A DNA stretch of 64,000 nucleotides from Sphingomonas sp. IW22. Its GTDB lineage: Bacteria; Pseudomonadota; Alphaproteobacteria; Sphingomonadales; Sphingomonadaceae. Under the pieces are notes generated by a model. The model saw only the letters and a program-made list of their open reading frames with translations. It ran no database searches and was not told the DNA's origin. Where the stretch lies: assembly GCF_041321155.1 (NCBI RefSeq), contig NZ_JBGGWB010000001.1, positions 992,001 to 1,056,000 on the forward strand, in the 5' to 3' direction. Shown here piece after piece: positions 34,051 to 43,922 of this stretch (position 1 is the first letter of the stretch; each line of letters begins with the position of its first letter). Made by a program: the position numbers and the translations under genes.

Positions 34051-36025
34051 CCAGTTCCTCAGCCTCCAATCGGGCGGCGTTTTCCTGGATGAAAGCGAAT
34101 CGGTGGGCCGGGTTGTTGCCCATCAGCCGATCGACCAGATCCTTTACGCCAGCCCGTTCCTCATATTCCTGCGGCAAAGTGATACGGATCAGACTGCGTG
34201 TCGAGGGGTCCATCGTCGTTTCGCGCAACTGACCTGGGTTCATTTCGCCCAGTCCCTTGAAGCGCGCGACATCGACCTTCTTGCCGCGAAACGCGGTCCG
34301 CTCGATCTCGGCGCGGTGGCCGTCGTCGCGGGCGTAGAGCGATTTGGCACCGACAGTCAGGCGATAAAGCGGCGGTTGCGCCAGATACAGGTGCCCGCGC
34401 CGGACCAGTTCGGGCATTTCCTGAAAGAAGAAGGTCATCAGCAGCGTCGCGATATGCGCCCCGTCGACATCGGCGTCCGTCATGATGATGATGCGCTCGT
34501 AACGCAGATTGTCGGGCACGCAGTCCTTTCGCGTGCCGCATCCCATTGCCTGGATCAGGTCCGCGATTTCCTGATTGGCCAGGATCTTGGCGCTGGTCGC
34601 CGATGCGACATTCAGGATCTTGCCGCGAATGGGCAGGATCGCCTGAGTCTTGCGGTCGCGCGCCTGCTTGGCCGAACCGCCTGCCGAATCGCCTTCAACG
34701 ATGAACAATTCGGTGCCGTCGGGGCTGTCGGCGGCACAGTCGGTCAGCTTGCCCGGCAGCCGCAGCTTGCGTGAGGAAGTCGCGGTCTTGCGCTTGACCT
34801 CCCGCTCGGCCTTGCGGCGCAGGCGCTCGTCCATCCGGTCGAGGACATAGCCGAGCAGCGCCTTGCCCCTGTCCATCCGGTCGGACAGGAAATGGTCGAA
34901 ATGGTCACGCACCGCCTTTTCGACGAGGCTCGCGGCCTCTGGACTGGTCAGGCGGTCCTTGGTCTGGCTTTGAAACTGGGGTTCGCGAATAAACACCGAC
35001 AGCATCAGTTCGGAACCGACCATCACGTCGTCGGGCGTCAGGTCCTTGGCCTTTTTCTGACCCACCAGTTCCCCGAACGCGCGCAACCCGCGCACCAGCG
35101 CCTGGCGAAGCCCCTGTTCATGCGTGCCGCCATCGGGCGTGGGGATGGTGTTGCAATACCAGCTGTAGCTGCCGTCGCTCCACAGCGGCCACCCGACTGC
35201 CCATTCGACGCGGCCCTGCTCGTCCGGGAACTCTTGTGCGCCCGAAAAGAAGTCGGCGGTGGCGCATTCGCGTGTGCCGACCTGTTCCTTCAAATGGTCG
35301 GCCAGACCGCCGGGGAACTGGAACACCGCTTCTGGCGGCGTGTCGTCGGTGATCAGCGAGGGCGCGCACTTCCAGCGGATTTCAACGCCTGCGAACAGAT
35401 ACGCCTTGGACCGCGCCAGCTTGTACAGGCGCGCTGGCTTGAAATGCAGTTCAGGCCCGAAAATCTCCGCGTCCGGGGTAAAGGCAACGGACGTGCCGCG
35501 CCGGTTGGGCGTGCCGCCCAGATGCTCCAGCGGTCCCAGCGTCTGCCCCTTTGAGAAGCGCTGGCGGTAAAGCTGGCGGTCGCGGGCAACCTCCACCACG
35601 GTATCATCGGACAGCGCGTTGACCACGCTGACCCCCACGCCGTGCAGACCGCCCGACGTGGCATAGGCCTTGCCCGAAAACTTGCCGCCCGAATGCAGCG
35701 TCGACAGGATGACTTCCAGCGCCGATTTGTCGGGAAAGCGTGGGTGCGGGTCGACGGGGATGCCGCGACCATTGTCGACGATGGTCAGGCGGTTACCCTC
35801 TGCCAACGTAATTTCGATGCGATTGGCGTGACCGGCCACCGCCTCGTCCATCGCATTGTCCAGCACTTCGGCGGCAAGGTGATGCAGCGCGCGCTCGTCG
35901 GTACCGCCGATATACATGCCGGGCCGCCGCCGGACCGGCTCCAGCCCCTCCAGCACCTCGATCGACGCGGCGTTATAGTCGGTCGGCTGGGGGGAAGTGG
36001 CGGCGGCGAACAGATCGTCTGACAT
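34043..36025 (-). CDS. parE: DNA topoisomerase IV subunit B
   Basis: ParE is the ATPase subunit of topoisomerase IV, which unlinks sister chromosomes. The 660-residue product has the GHKL motifs LDNAMDEA (Asn/Glu), VDNGRGIPVD and TSGGLHGVGVSVVNALS (ATP lid), and the TOPRIM EGDSAGGSAKQARDR and ADVDGAHIATLL. The TOPRIM order and YEERAGVKDLVDRLMGNNP near the end fit ParE rather than GyrB, which has a long insert. I start it at the ATG at 36025 (MSDDLFAAAT). Its end overlaps the following secreted-protein gene by eight bases. Confidence 0.93.
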   Translation of the reverse strand: MSDDLFAAATSPQPTDYNAASIEVLEGLEPVRRRPGMYIGGTDERALHHLAAEVLDNAMDEAVAGHANRIEITLAEGNRLTIVDNGRGIPVDPHPRFPDKSALEVILSTLHSGGKFSGKAYATSGGLHGVGVSVVNALSDDTVVEVARDRQLYRQRFSKGQTLGPLEHLGGTPNRRGTSVAFTPDAEIFGPELHFKPARLYKLARSKAYLFAGVEIRWKCAPSLITDDTPPEAVFQFPGGLADHLKEQVGTRECATADFFSGAQEFPDEQGRVEWAVGWPLWSDGSYSWYCNTIPTPDGGTHEQGLRQALVRGLRAFGELVGQKKAKDLTPDDVMVGSELMLSVFIREPQFQSQTKDRLTSPEAASLVEKAVRDHFDHFLSDRMDRGKALLGYVLDRMDERLRRKAEREVKRKTATSSRKLRLPGKLTDCAADSPDGTELFIVEGDSAGGSAKQARDRKTQAILPIRGKILNVASATSAKILANQEIADLIQAMGCGTRKDCVPDNLRYERIIIMTDADVDGAHIATLLMTFFFQEMPELVRRGHLYLAQPPLYRLTVGAKSLYARDDGHRAEIERTAFRGKKVDVARFKGLGEMNPGQLRETTMDPSTRSLIRITLPQEYEERAGVKDLVDRLMGNNPAHRFAFIQENAARLEAEELDA

Positions 36026-36197
36026 GCCCCTGCTATAAGCCGCGTTGGCGCAGGAACAAAGCGAAGCCGCACACCAGCCGCTGTGGCATCGATGCAACAC
36101 CCGCTGCATCTTAATTTCGCCGCAATGCAGCTAACCCGCATCAAGGACGTTCGGCGCCTCGTATCTGTTGCGTAACCTAGTGAGGAGTTAGTTTCGT

Positions 36198-37046
36198 ATG
36201 CGTCAGCGCACTCTCATCCGCGCCGCGATCGGCATGACCGCAATGCTTGCCGCGGTTCCCGCCCTCGCCCAGACCGCCGATGGCGAAAAGCGTTTCGACG
36301 GTCCTTATGTCGGCGGCTCGTTCGGCCTCAGCATGCAGGGCAATGATGTCGGCGAATCGGTCGTGTTCGACCGCGATCTTGACGGCAACTACGGCGACAT
36401 CGTTTCCACGGCAGGTGGCACCAATGCCTTCTCGCCCGGCTTCTGTAACGGCGGCGCGCGCGGTGCGACCCCGGCGGGCGGCTGCTTCAACGACAAGGAC
36501 GAGATCGAATATTCGGCTCGCGCCGGCTGGGACGCCCAGATGGGCAACTTCGTCGTCGGCGTCGTTGGTGAATTCGGCAAGAGCCAGGCCAAGGATTATG
36601 TGACCGGCTACAGCACCACCCCCGCATTCTACCAGTTCGGCCGCAGCTTCGACTGGAATGCCAGCATTCGCGGTCGCGCGGGCTATGCCGCCGGCGGCAA
36701 GACGCTGTTCTACGCAGCGGGCGGTCCGGCTTATGCGCGCATCAACAACAGCTTCACCACCTCGAACGGCGCCAACGCCTTCACCAGCGAAGAAGCCAAG
36801 CATAACAGCTGGGGCTACACCGTCGGCGGCGGTATCGAGCAGTCGGTGACGCGCAACATCTCGCTCGGCCTGGAATATATGTACAACAACTATCAGGATG
36901 ACGATTATGTCGTCCGCGCAGGCCCCGGCACGGCGCCCGCGACCAACCCGTTCCTGCTGGGCAGCGCGTCGGGCACCGACATGCGCCGCAGCGACGACAA
37001 TTTCCGTTTCCATTCGGTCCGCGCGACGGCGGCTTTCCGCTTCTGA
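36198..37046 (+). CDS. outer membrane beta-barrel protein (Omp25/31-like)
   Basis: This 282-residue protein has a signal peptide (MRQRTLIRAAIGMTAMLAAVPALAQ) and repeated amphipathic strands ending in a C-terminal F (ATAAFRF), the mark of BAM recognition. The pattern GPYVGGSFGLS near the N-terminus and LFYAAGGPAYARI and YTVGGGIEQSV in the middle fits the alphaproteobacterial Omp25/Omp31/porin-like group. GGAG precedes the ATG. A textbook terminator follows, and codon use looks like a highly expressed gene. No channel specificity can be assigned. Confidence 0.85.
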   Translation: MRQRTLIRAAIGMTAMLAAVPALAQTADGEKRFDGPYVGGSFGLSMQGNDVGESVVFDRDLDGNYGDIVSTAGGTNAFSPGFCNGGARGATPAGGCFNDKDEIEYSARAGWDAQMGNFVVGVVGEFGKSQAKDYVTGYSTTPAFYQFGRSFDWNASIRGRAGYAAGGKTLFYAAGGPAYARINNSFTTSNGANAFTSEEAKHNSWGYTVGGGIEQSVTRNISLGLEYMYNNYQDDDYVVRAGPGTAPATNPFLLGSASGTDMRRSDDNFRFHSVRATAAFRF

Positions 37047-37082
37047 CGCGAATGTGATCCAGTTAGTAGCGTAAGCGTATCG

Positions 37083-37115
37083 CCCCGCCGTCCTTCGTGG
37101 ACGGCGGGGTTTTTT
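37083..37115 (+). terminator. strong intrinsic terminator after the outer membrane protein gene
   Basis: Perfect 11-base arms CCCCGCCGTCC (37083-37093) and GGACGGCGGGG (37099-37109) surround the loop TTCGT and are followed by six T (37110-37115). It separates the gene from the convergent tadG. Confidence 0.95.
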
Positions 37116-37119
37116 CTGC

Positions 37120-38754
37120 TCATTCGACCAGCACAGGCTGGCCGCAGCGCAGACCCGTGACCCACAGATCGGCCTCTCCCACCCCGACGCCCAGCAGTCC
37201 GGTCACCGCGTTCAGCACCGGGTCCAGCACGGGCGCGAGCAGACCCAGCTGACTGCCAACCGCGCGCACCAACGGATCGACCGGCAGGGGCAACAGGCCC
37301 AGGACAACGGCACGCAGCTCAATCTCCCGCATCAGGCTGGTGGCGATGCCGCCGGTCAGCGCCTGTCCCTTGATCGTTTGCGGCGTACTGCCAGCAATCG
37401 CGTCCGCATCGAAGTGGCGGGTCTGAAACGCCTCCGCCGCGCCCAGATCTATCGCGGCCCGCCCCTCGAGCCGCAGCAGCAGCGTCTTGAGCAGGTCGGC
37501 GCGCGATAGCGACAGCGGTGTTTTGAAATCGTCCAGCCGGTCGGGATCGATATGCGCAACGGCGACCTGCCCCGGACTGGGGCGGCCCGACAGCGTAACA
37601 GCGTAGGGCCGAACGCAGTCGATGCTTTCCAGTCGCGCCTCTCCGCTCGCCAGTTCGACGAGCAGCGGCAGCTCGACCGACGCCAGGCTGATCCCCGGCA
37701 ACGGCTGGGCGTTCAGCTTTGCCTCCAGGTAGATGCGCGCCTGCGCCGTGCGGACGGTCGGCGTGCCATCACGAGCAATGGCGATCCACGGCGCGGCATT
37801 GGGCCGCTCCCCCACCGCCACCCACAGACGCGTGCGGGCAAGGCCCGGCACCTGCGCGCCCAGGTCAATGGCCACCTGCCGGTCGGTCGCGCTTCCCTGA
37901 ATCACATTGCTGGCCAGGTCCAATGTGCTGACATCGACCAGCCCGGCCCCGCCCCCGCCCTGTTGTCCCAGTTCGCCCAGATCGATCAGCTCGGCCAGCC
38001 GGATCGTCCCCTTTGCCGCGCTCGCCAGGCGAGACAGCGCGGCGGCGGCTACCGGATCGACGACCTGCCGCGACAGGCTGCCCAGCACGGTTCCGGCGGG
38101 CAGGTCGGCCTGCAGCACCTGATCATAGGTTGCGACATTCAGGCCCGCATCGGCTCCCAGCGCCGAGAGCCAGGGCACCAGATCCAGCCGCGCCGACGCC
38201 AGCGCCCGGTAATCCATGGCCGCCAGCGACACCTGCCCGCCAGTCAGTCCCGACAACAGCGCATTGGCGATGCCGCCATCCAAACCGGCCAGCCGGCTGC
38301 CGATCGCAAAGCCGGCCATGTCCACCCGGCGCGCGGTGGCGCGGCGCTCGACCGTGATCGATTCAGTGCCGAAAATCCGCGCGAACGCGGTCGGCACGGT
38401 CGCGCGCACGCTGACGCGCACGGCATCGGGGTCACTTTCGTCTATGGTAAAGCGGCTTTCGGGCGGCAATCCTGCTTGGCGGTGATACCGGCCGGTTGTC
38501 ACATCGCTTTCCATCGGAAACCGGCCCGGACTGGCGGCGACCAGCGTGCGCGCAAGCGTATCCGCACGGCTCAGGTCGCGTGCGGCGGCAAGCGCCCCGG
38601 CATCGGCCACGCCCTGCAATCGCCGCCGCTCCAGTTGAACCACCCCGAAATCCACCGCCAGCGCCGCCATCCCCAGCAACACCGGCAGCGCGCCCGCCAC
38701 CAGCACCGCGACCGCGCCGCGCCGCTCTGGCAACAGTTGCAACAACGGCTTCAC
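37120..38754 (-). CDS. TadG-like pilus-associated protein with TadE-type N-terminus
   Basis: This 544-residue protein starts RRGAVAVLVAGALPVLLGMAALAVDFG, a single N-terminal membrane helix typical of TadG and flp-type pilus subunits (von Willebrand-like TadG N-term), then VVQLERRRLQGVADAGALAAA. The remainder is a large extracytoplasmic domain with no motif I can name. It starts at a GTG overlapping the tadE TGA by four bases (38751-38754). TadG is an accessory pilus protein. The rest of a tad/flp operon is not in the window, so function is tentative. Confidence 0.8.
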   Translation of the reverse strand: MKPLLQLLPERRGAVAVLVAGALPVLLGMAALAVDFGVVQLERRRLQGVADAGALAAARDLSRADTLARTLVAASPGRFPMESDVTTGRYHRQAGLPPESRFTIDESDPDAVRVSVRATVPTAFARIFGTESITVERRATARRVDMAGFAIGSRLAGLDGGIANALLSGLTGGQVSLAAMDYRALASARLDLVPWLSALGADAGLNVATYDQVLQADLPAGTVLGSLSRQVVDPVAAAALSRLASAAKGTIRLAELIDLGELGQQGGGGAGLVDVSTLDLASNVIQGSATDRQVAIDLGAQVPGLARTRLWVAVGERPNAAPWIAIARDGTPTVRTAQARIYLEAKLNAQPLPGISLASVELPLLVELASGEARLESIDCVRPYAVTLSGRPSPGQVAVAHIDPDRLDDFKTPLSLSRADLLKTLLLRLEGRAAIDLGAAEAFQTRHFDADAIAGSTPQTIKGQALTGGIATSLMREIELRAVVLGLLPLPVDPLVRAVGSQLGLLAPVLDPVLNAVTGLLGVGVGEADLWVTGLRCGQPVLVE

Positions 38755-39167
38755 GGCAATTCCGCCACTTCGGCCACTGCCCGCCGAACCAGCACGGGGT
38801 CGGGCATCCGCACCATGGCGGAACGCACCAGCGCCAATTCGCGCGTGTCCACCGACAGCGCGACATGAATGCGCCCGCCACGTTCTTCGACATCGGTATC
38901 GACCGCGTCGGGATGCGCCAGCGCTGTGCCCGACAGCCCCTCAGCCACGCTCTCCCGCGCCAGCGCGTGACGCTCATCCTGTGACCGCCCCACGATCGCC
39001 GCGCGCGCGGCGTCATTGGCCAGTTGCTGAAGCGTGTGCGCGGTCAGGATATATTGGCCATATGCCAATATTCCGAGCAGCAGGATGAGAAGGATCGGCG
39101 CCAGCAACGCAAACTCGACCAGCGTGGCGCCGCAACGGTCGACAATGATGGATCGGAAGCGCGTCAT
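38751..39167 (-). CDS. TadE-like pilus assembly protein
   Basis: This 138-residue protein has the TadE signature RCGATLVEFALLAPILLILLLGILAYGQ: a prepilin-like N-terminal helix with the charged-then-hydrophobic order and a glutamate five residues into the helix, as in pseudopilins processed by a prepilin peptidase. The rest is a small periplasmic domain. It starts at the ATG at 39167 and overlaps the TadG gene by four bases. With TadG it forms a two-gene unit with no pilin, prepilin peptidase or ATPase nearby. Confidence 0.85.
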   Translation of the reverse strand: MTRFRSIIVDRCGATLVEFALLAPILLILLLGILAYGQYILTAHTLQQLANDAARAAIVGRSQDERHALARESVAEGLSGTALAHPDAVDTDVEERGGRIHVALSVDTRELALVRSAMVRMPDPVLVRRAVAEVAELP

Positions 39168-39275
39168 GCCTCCGGTTTACTGGACGCGACTTTACGCCAG
39201 TCTTGGCGTTACATCCGCTTCGCACGCAATATGCGGAACGCACTCGCCCGCAATTTCCGCCATATCGGAATAAAA

Positions 39276-40421
39276 TTACGGATCTGACGCGGATTGGCGA
39301 TTCCCGGATTGCCCCAGCATCGGTGCTGAACCTGATGCGGGCCGGTCACGACCGACGAAGCGGATGGGCAGGCCGATGCCCGGCACGCTGCCCCCTTCGG
39401 CTCGCGTCGCCGCGATGCACAGGCCGCGATGCACGATCTGCGGATCGGCAAGCGCCTGGTCGACGCGGTTGATGGGTCCGGCGGGCACACCGGCGGCTTC
39501 AAACGCGGCGAGCAAAGGGTCGCGCGCCCATCTCGCGGTCGCATCCGACACGACCGCGTCCAGCCGCTGCCGCCCGGCCACACGCAGCGCATTGGTGGCA
39601 AAGCACGGATCGGCGGCGATTCCCAGCACCTCGCACGCGCGCTGAAACTGCCGGTCATTGCCGACCGCCAGGATGATCCAGCCATCGCGAACAGGATAAG
39701 CGGCATAGGGCGCGATATTGGGATGGGCATTGCCCATGCGCGTCGGCGCGATGCCTGAGGCCAGATAGTTCATCGCCTGATTGGCGAGCGTGCCCGTCAT
39801 TACATCGAACAGCGCCATGTCCACATGCGCGCCCCTGCCGGTACGCTCCCGCTCGGCCAGAGCCGCCTGAATGCCGATCACCGCATATAGCCCGGTGAGA
39901 ATGTCGGCATAAGCCACGCCGATCTTTTGCGGCGCGCCGTCCGGCTCGCCGGTCAGGCTCATGATGCCGCTCATGCCCTGCACGATAAAATCATATCCCG
40001 CGCGCGCGGCATAGGGGCCGTCCTGCCCGAAGCCGGTGATCGAGCAATAGACCAGCCGCGGGTTCAGCGCCGACAGGCTGGCATAGTCCAGGCCATATTT
40101 GACCAGCCCGCCAACCTTGAAATTCTCGATCAGCACATCGGCCCCGGCGACAAGCTCGCGCACTGTCGCCTGTCCCTCCGCCGTCGTGAAATCGGCGACG
40201 ACGGACTGCTTGCCGCGATTGGCAGCGTGGAAATAGGCCGCGTCGCGGCTGCCGTCGGGATTGTCGATAAAGGGCGGCCCCCAGCGGCGCGTGTCGTCGC
40301 CTTCCGGGCTTTCGACCTTGACCACATCGGCGCCGAGATCCGCCAGCACCTGTCCCGCCCACGGCCCGGCCAGGATGCGCGCCAGTTCGACGACGCGCAG
40401 CCCGGAAAGCGGCCCCGTCAT
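39276..40421 (-). CDS. class III CoA-transferase, probably succinyl-CoA:glutarate type
   Basis: This 381-residue protein belongs to the CaiB/BaiF family: PLSGLRVVELARILAGPWAGQVLADLGADVVKVE at the N-terminus with the catalytic Asp around residue 165 (near DILTGLYAVIG), and GYDFIVQGMSGIMSLTGEP. It transfers CoA between two acids with a covalent anhydride intermediate on Asp. The ATG at 40421 shares its A with the gcdH stop (TGATG), so it is co-translated with a glutaryl-CoA dehydrogenase. That pairing makes succinyl-CoA:glutarate CoA-transferase the best guess, but the substrate is inferred from context alone. Confidence 0.8.
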   Translation of the reverse strand: MTGPLSGLRVVELARILAGPWAGQVLADLGADVVKVESPEGDDTRRWGPPFIDNPDGSRDAAYFHAANRGKQSVVADFTTAEGQATVRELVAGADVLIENFKVGGLVKYGLDYASLSALNPRLVYCSITGFGQDGPYAARAGYDFIVQGMSGIMSLTGEPDGAPQKIGVAYADILTGLYAVIGIQAALAERERTGRGAHVDMALFDVMTGTLANQAMNYLASGIAPTRMGNAHPNIAPYAAYPVRDGWIILAVGNDRQFQRACEVLGIAADPCFATNALRVAGRQRLDAVVSDATARWARDPLLAAFEAAGVPAGPINRVDQALADPQIVHRGLCIAATRAEGGSVPGIGLPIRFVGRDRPASGSAPMLGQSGNRQSASDP

Positions 40422-41605
40422 CAAAAGGCGGCGTGGCCGGTGATCGCGCGGCCCAGGATCAGCGCATGAACGTCATGCGTGCCTTCATAAGTGTTGACCG
40501 TTTCCAGGTTCACCATGTGGCGGAACACCTGATATTCGCCCGAAATGCCGTTGCCGCCGTGCATGTCGCGCGATGCCCGCGCAATCTCCAGCGCCTTGCC
40601 GCAATTGTTGCGCTTGACCAGCGAGATCATCTCAGGGGCGAACCGCCCTTCGTCCATCAGCCGACCGACCTGAAGGCTGGCCTGCAGGCCGAGTGCGATT
40701 TCGGTCGCCATGTCGGCCAGCTTCTTCTGATAGAGCTGCGTCGCCGCCAGCGGGCGGCCGAACTGATGCCGGTCCAGCCCATATTGCCGCGCGGCGTGAT
40801 AACAAAACTCCGCCGCGCCCATCACACCCCAACTGATTCCGTAACGTGCACGGTTCAGGCATCCGAACGGCCCCTTCAGCCCCTCGACGCCGGGCAGCAG
40901 CGCGTCTTCGGGCACGAACACCTCGTCCATCTGGATCATGCCGGTAATCGATGCGCGCAGGCTCAGCTTGCCCTCGATCTTGGGCGCTGACAGTCCCTTC
41001 ATGCCCTTTTCAAGGATGAAGCCGCGGATCGCGCCGTCATGCGCGTCCGACTTGGCCCAGACGACAAACACATCGGCGATAGGCGAATTGCTGATCCACG
41101 TCTTGGCGCCCGAGAGCAGATAGCCGCCATCGACCGGCTTCGCGCGCGTGCGCATGCCGCCGGGGTCAGACCCGGCATCCGGCTCGGTCAGGCCGAAGCA
41201 ACCGATCAACTCGCCCTTTGCCAGCCCCGGCAGATATTTCGCGCGCTGCTCATCCGAGCCGTAGGCGTGGATGGGATACATGACCAGGCTGGACTGGACG
41301 CTCATCATCGAGCGATAGCCCGAATCCACCCGCTCGACCTCCCGCGCGACCAATCCGTACGCGACATAACCCGCCCCCGCACCACCGAATTCTTCGGGGA
41401 TGGTGACGCCCAGCAGCCCCTGCTCGCCCATTTCGCGGAAGATGGCCGGATCCGTATGCTCCCGGTCGAACGCATCGACGACGCGCGATTGCAACCGGTC
41501 CTGCGCGAACGCCCGCGCGGCATCGCGGATCATCCGTTCATCATCGCTCAACCCGGTGTCGAGCAACAGGGCATCGCCCCAGTCGAAGCGCGTCATTCCA
41601 GCCAT
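40421..41605 (-). CDS. gcdH: glutaryl-CoA dehydrogenase
   Basis: GcdH oxidises and decarboxylates glutaryl-CoA to crotonyl-CoA using FAD, in lysine, tryptophan and aromatic acid breakdown. The 394-residue product has the marks that set GcdH apart from other acyl-CoA dehydrogenases: [30 protein letters not shown], and the catalytic glutamate in [17 protein letters not shown] (family E370 in human numbering). The start is the ATG at 41605, which lies five bases after AGGAGG; the frame continues upstream to 41704 without another good site. The gene is followed by the CoA-transferase with a one-base overlap. Confidence 0.93.
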   Translation of the reverse strand: MAGMTRFDWGDALLLDTGLSDDERMIRDAARAFAQDRLQSRVVDAFDREHTDPAIFREMGEQGLLGVTIPEEFGGAGAGYVAYGLVAREVERVDSGYRSMMSVQSSLVMYPIHAYGSDEQRAKYLPGLAKGELIGCFGLTEPDAGSDPGGMRTRAKPVDGGYLLSGAKTWISNSPIADVFVVWAKSDAHDGAIRGFILEKGMKGLSAPKIEGKLSLRASITGMIQMDEVFVPEDALLPGVEGLKGPFGCLNRARYGISWGVMGAAEFCYHAARQYGLDRHQFGRPLAATQLYQKKLADMATEIALGLQASLQVGRLMDEGRFAPEMISLVKRNNCGKALEIARASRDMHGGNGISGEYQVFRHMVNLETVNTYEGTHDVHALILGRAITGHAAF

Positions 41606-41723
41606 CACATCCTCCTGCCCCACGGTTTCGAGCAAAAGGAGGGTGGCGTCAAATGAGGGTTTACGGCTGCTACGGTCGAGAGATGCCCGGTGGGCAGCGC
41701 GCAAACATCGCGCATGACGATGC

Positions 41724-42503
41724 TCAGGCGGTTGGGATCGTGCCGCCGTCGATCACATGCTCGGTACCGGTGATGCTGCCAGCCCGGTCGGAGGCGAGGA
41801 AGGCGATCAGGCTTGCCACCTCGTCCGGGCGTGCGGGGCGGCCGAGCGGGATGCCGCCCAGCGATTCCATGATCAGTCGTTTCCCCGCTTCAACGCCGCC
41901 GCCATATTCCGCGCCCAGGCGCTCGGCGAGATGCACCGACGCCTCGGTCTCGATCCAGCCGGGCGAGACGCGCACCACGCGGACGCCGCGGGGCGACACC
42001 TCCTTCGACAGGCTCTTGCTATAGGTCGACAGCGCCGCCTTGGCAGCCGCATAGGCGGTCGTCGCCTCTGGCAGGGGCAGACGGTTCTGGATCGACGTGA
42101 CGTGAACGACGACTCCTTGGCCGCGCGAAGCCATTGCCGGCACCAACGCGCGGTCGAGGCGGACGGCCGGCATCAGGTTCAGGTCGATTTCCGTCTTCCA
42201 CTGCTTGTCGCCAAGCGCCGCAAACCCGCCACCGGGCGCCGACGATCCGCCAAGCATGTGGACGATGATGTCGATCGCACCCAACCGCGCCTGCGCGGCG
42301 GAGGCCAGATCCGCGCACCCTTCCGGCGTCGTGAGATCCGCCGCCACGAACAGTTCTTCGGGCAGGTCGTCGGGCCGGGTCCGGGCCGTGGTCAACACCT
42401 GTGCGCCCAGCTCACGAAACAGGCGAACCGTCGCCGCCCCGGCCCCGCGCGTGCCCGACGTGATCAGCGCGCGCTTGCCCTCAAGGTCAAGGAACGGCGT
42501 CAT
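41724..42503 (-). CDS. SDR family oxidoreductase
   Basis: This 259-residue short-chain dehydrogenase has the cofactor motif TSGTRGAG (residues about 15-22, slightly off from TGxxxGxG), a serine in HVTSIQNR, and the catalytic YxxxK in YAAAKAAL. It uses NAD or NADP; the acidic residue that would favour NAD is not clear from sequence. Substrate is not assignable from the family. It overlaps the NTF2-like gene by four bases (ATGA) and lies 118 bases upstream of gcdH on the same strand, so it may belong to the same catabolic unit. Confidence 0.88.
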   Translation of the reverse strand: MTPFLDLEGKRALITSGTRGAGAATVRLFRELGAQVLTTARTRPDDLPEELFVAADLTTPEGCADLASAAQARLGAIDIIVHMLGGSSAPGGGFAALGDKQWKTEIDLNLMPAVRLDRALVPAMASRGQGVVVHVTSIQNRLPLPEATTAYAAAKAALSTYSKSLSKEVSPRGVRVVRVSPGWIETEASVHLAERLGAEYGGGVEAGKRLIMESLGGIPLGRPARPDEVASLIAFLASDRAGSITGTEHVIDGGTIPTA

Positions 42504-42829
42504 GGCACAATCTCCAGCTCGGCGATTTGGTCGCCGTCGATGACGAACAGGTAGCGCAGGTCCACCGGGCTGCCGGGAAAATTGCCGACCAGATGGCTGG
42601 ATACGATCGTGCGGCCATCTTCCTGCGACAGCGCGAACGGCTCGGCCGTGTAGCTATATTGTGTGGAGGCATTCGCCATCCACTGCCGGATCGCGTCGCG
42701 CCCGGAATAGGTGTTGCCTTCGTCGACAACCATTGCATCGCGCGTGAAGCATTCGGCGACCGCCGCCGCATCGCGCGCTTTGTCCGCCGTGAAATATGCA
42801 GCGATCACCTTTGGTAATCCGATGGCCAT
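42500..42829 (-). CDS. NTF2-like/SnoaL-like domain protein
   Basis: This 109-residue protein has the cone-shaped NTF2-like pattern: an N-terminal helix pair ([21 protein letters not shown]) and four beta strands ([48 protein letters not shown]). Such proteins serve as small-molecule isomerases or hydratases, or as binding partners. The start at the ATG at 42829 faces the LysR regulator. It is the first gene of the transcript that continues into the SDR gene, and its role in a glutaryl-CoA type pathway is a guess from position. Confidence 0.82.
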   Translation of the reverse strand: MAIGLPKVIAAYFTADKARDAAAVAECFTRDAMVVDEGNTYSGRDAIRQWMANASTQYSYTAEPFALSQEDGRTIVSSHLVGNFPGSPVDLRYLFVIDGDQIAELEIVP

Positions 42830-42916
42830 TGCCCTTCTCCTCTTTGAGTTCGCGGCGTCCGCGCGTTGCCGTTCGCGACAATTAGGGCTTTGACCCTGTT
42901 GGGATAAGCGGAATAG

Positions 42917-42946
42917 ATCGGGACGAAGTGTTACGGATATCGGGAC
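42917..42946 (+). repeat. direct repeats upstream of the LysR gene, candidate regulator site
   Basis: ATCGGGAC occurs at 42917-42924 and again at 42939-42946, 22 bases apart (two helical turns), immediately before the ATG at 42948. Such spacing suits a protein binding twice on one DNA face, possibly the LysR regulator itself. The second copy may also act as part of the ribosome site. Confidence 0.4.
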
Positions 42947-42947
42947 A

Positions 42948-43856
42948 ATGACGAACTACGGTCTTGCCGATTTCGATGCCGTGCTGGCGATCAGCCGTCG
43001 CGGATCGTTCCGCGCCGCAGCGCTCGACCTTGGCATGTCGACCAGCGCGCTCAGCAACGCGATTGCCAAGCTGGAGGGGCAACTGGGCGTCCGTCTGTTC
43101 AACCGAACGACCCGCAGCGTCTCGCTTACCGAAGCGGGACGCAGGTTCGTCGATCAGGTTACGCCAGCGCTGAAGGACATATATCAGGCGCTGGACACCG
43201 TCCGCTCGCAACAGGAAACGCCGACAGGCACGCTGCGCATCAACACCTTCGCAACGGCAGCGCGCGAAATCCTGTCCCCATTGGTCCTGGAGTTCCTAAG
43301 GCGGTTTCCGGACGTCCGGGTCGATCTGGTGACCGAGGGAAAGCTGACCGACATCGTGGCGGATGGCTTTGACTTTGGCGTGCGAAGCCAGGGGCTGGTC
43401 CCCAGCGATATGATCGCCATCCCGCTGGGGCCGCCGCGTCGCCACGCGGTCGTGGCATCGCCAACCTATTTTGAGCGTCGCGCCATGCCGCGCGTGCCCG
43501 CCGACCTGCTTTCCCATGCCTGTATCCGCACGCGATTGCCGAATGGGGCGCTGTTCCGCTGGCAGTTCGAGTCCGAAGGGCAACCGGTTCAGGTCGATGT
43601 CGACGGCCCAATCACGCTGGACGAAGCCAGCCTGGCGCGCATGGCCGTGCTCGAATCGACAGGCATCGGCTTCTTCATGGAATCCGATGTTCGCGATGAC
43701 ATTCAGGCAGGTCGGCTGGTGCGCGTCCTTTCCGAATGGACGCCGCCGCTCGCGCCGCTATGCCTGTATTACCCCAGCCGCCGCAATCCACCGGCGGCAT
43801 TCAGGCTCTTTGTCGATCTGGCGCGCGAACTTGCCCGTGCCGCGCACAGCCGCTGA
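42948..43856 (+). CDS. LysR family transcriptional regulator
   Basis: This 302-residue regulator has the N-terminal winged helix-turn-helix ([46 protein letters not shown], residues about 5-50) and the two-lobed effector-binding fold from about residue 90 on. It is divergently transcribed from the NTF2-like/SDR transcript and so probably controls that group, with the gcdH genes as the more distant targets. The ligand cannot be told from sequence. No TAG-N11-ATG or other classical LysR box was clearly seen in the 118-base gap. Confidence 0.9.
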   Translation: MTNYGLADFDAVLAISRRGSFRAAALDLGMSTSALSNAIAKLEGQLGVRLFNRTTRSVSLTEAGRRFVDQVTPALKDIYQALDTVRSQQETPTGTLRINTFATAAREILSPLVLEFLRRFPDVRVDLVTEGKLTDIVADGFDFGVRSQGLVPSDMIAIPLGPPRRHAVVASPTYFERRAMPRVPADLLSHACIRTRLPNGALFRWQFESEGQPVQVDVDGPITLDEASLARMAVLESTGIGFFMESDVRDDIQAGRLVRVLSEWTPPLAPLCLYYPSRRNPPAAFRLFVDLARELARAAHSR

Positions 43857-43922
43857 TCGTGGGTCGGCTTTAAGGACCGCAGTTGGCTCAATACTGCCAC
43901 TTAAAACGGCGCGCCGGTGCCC

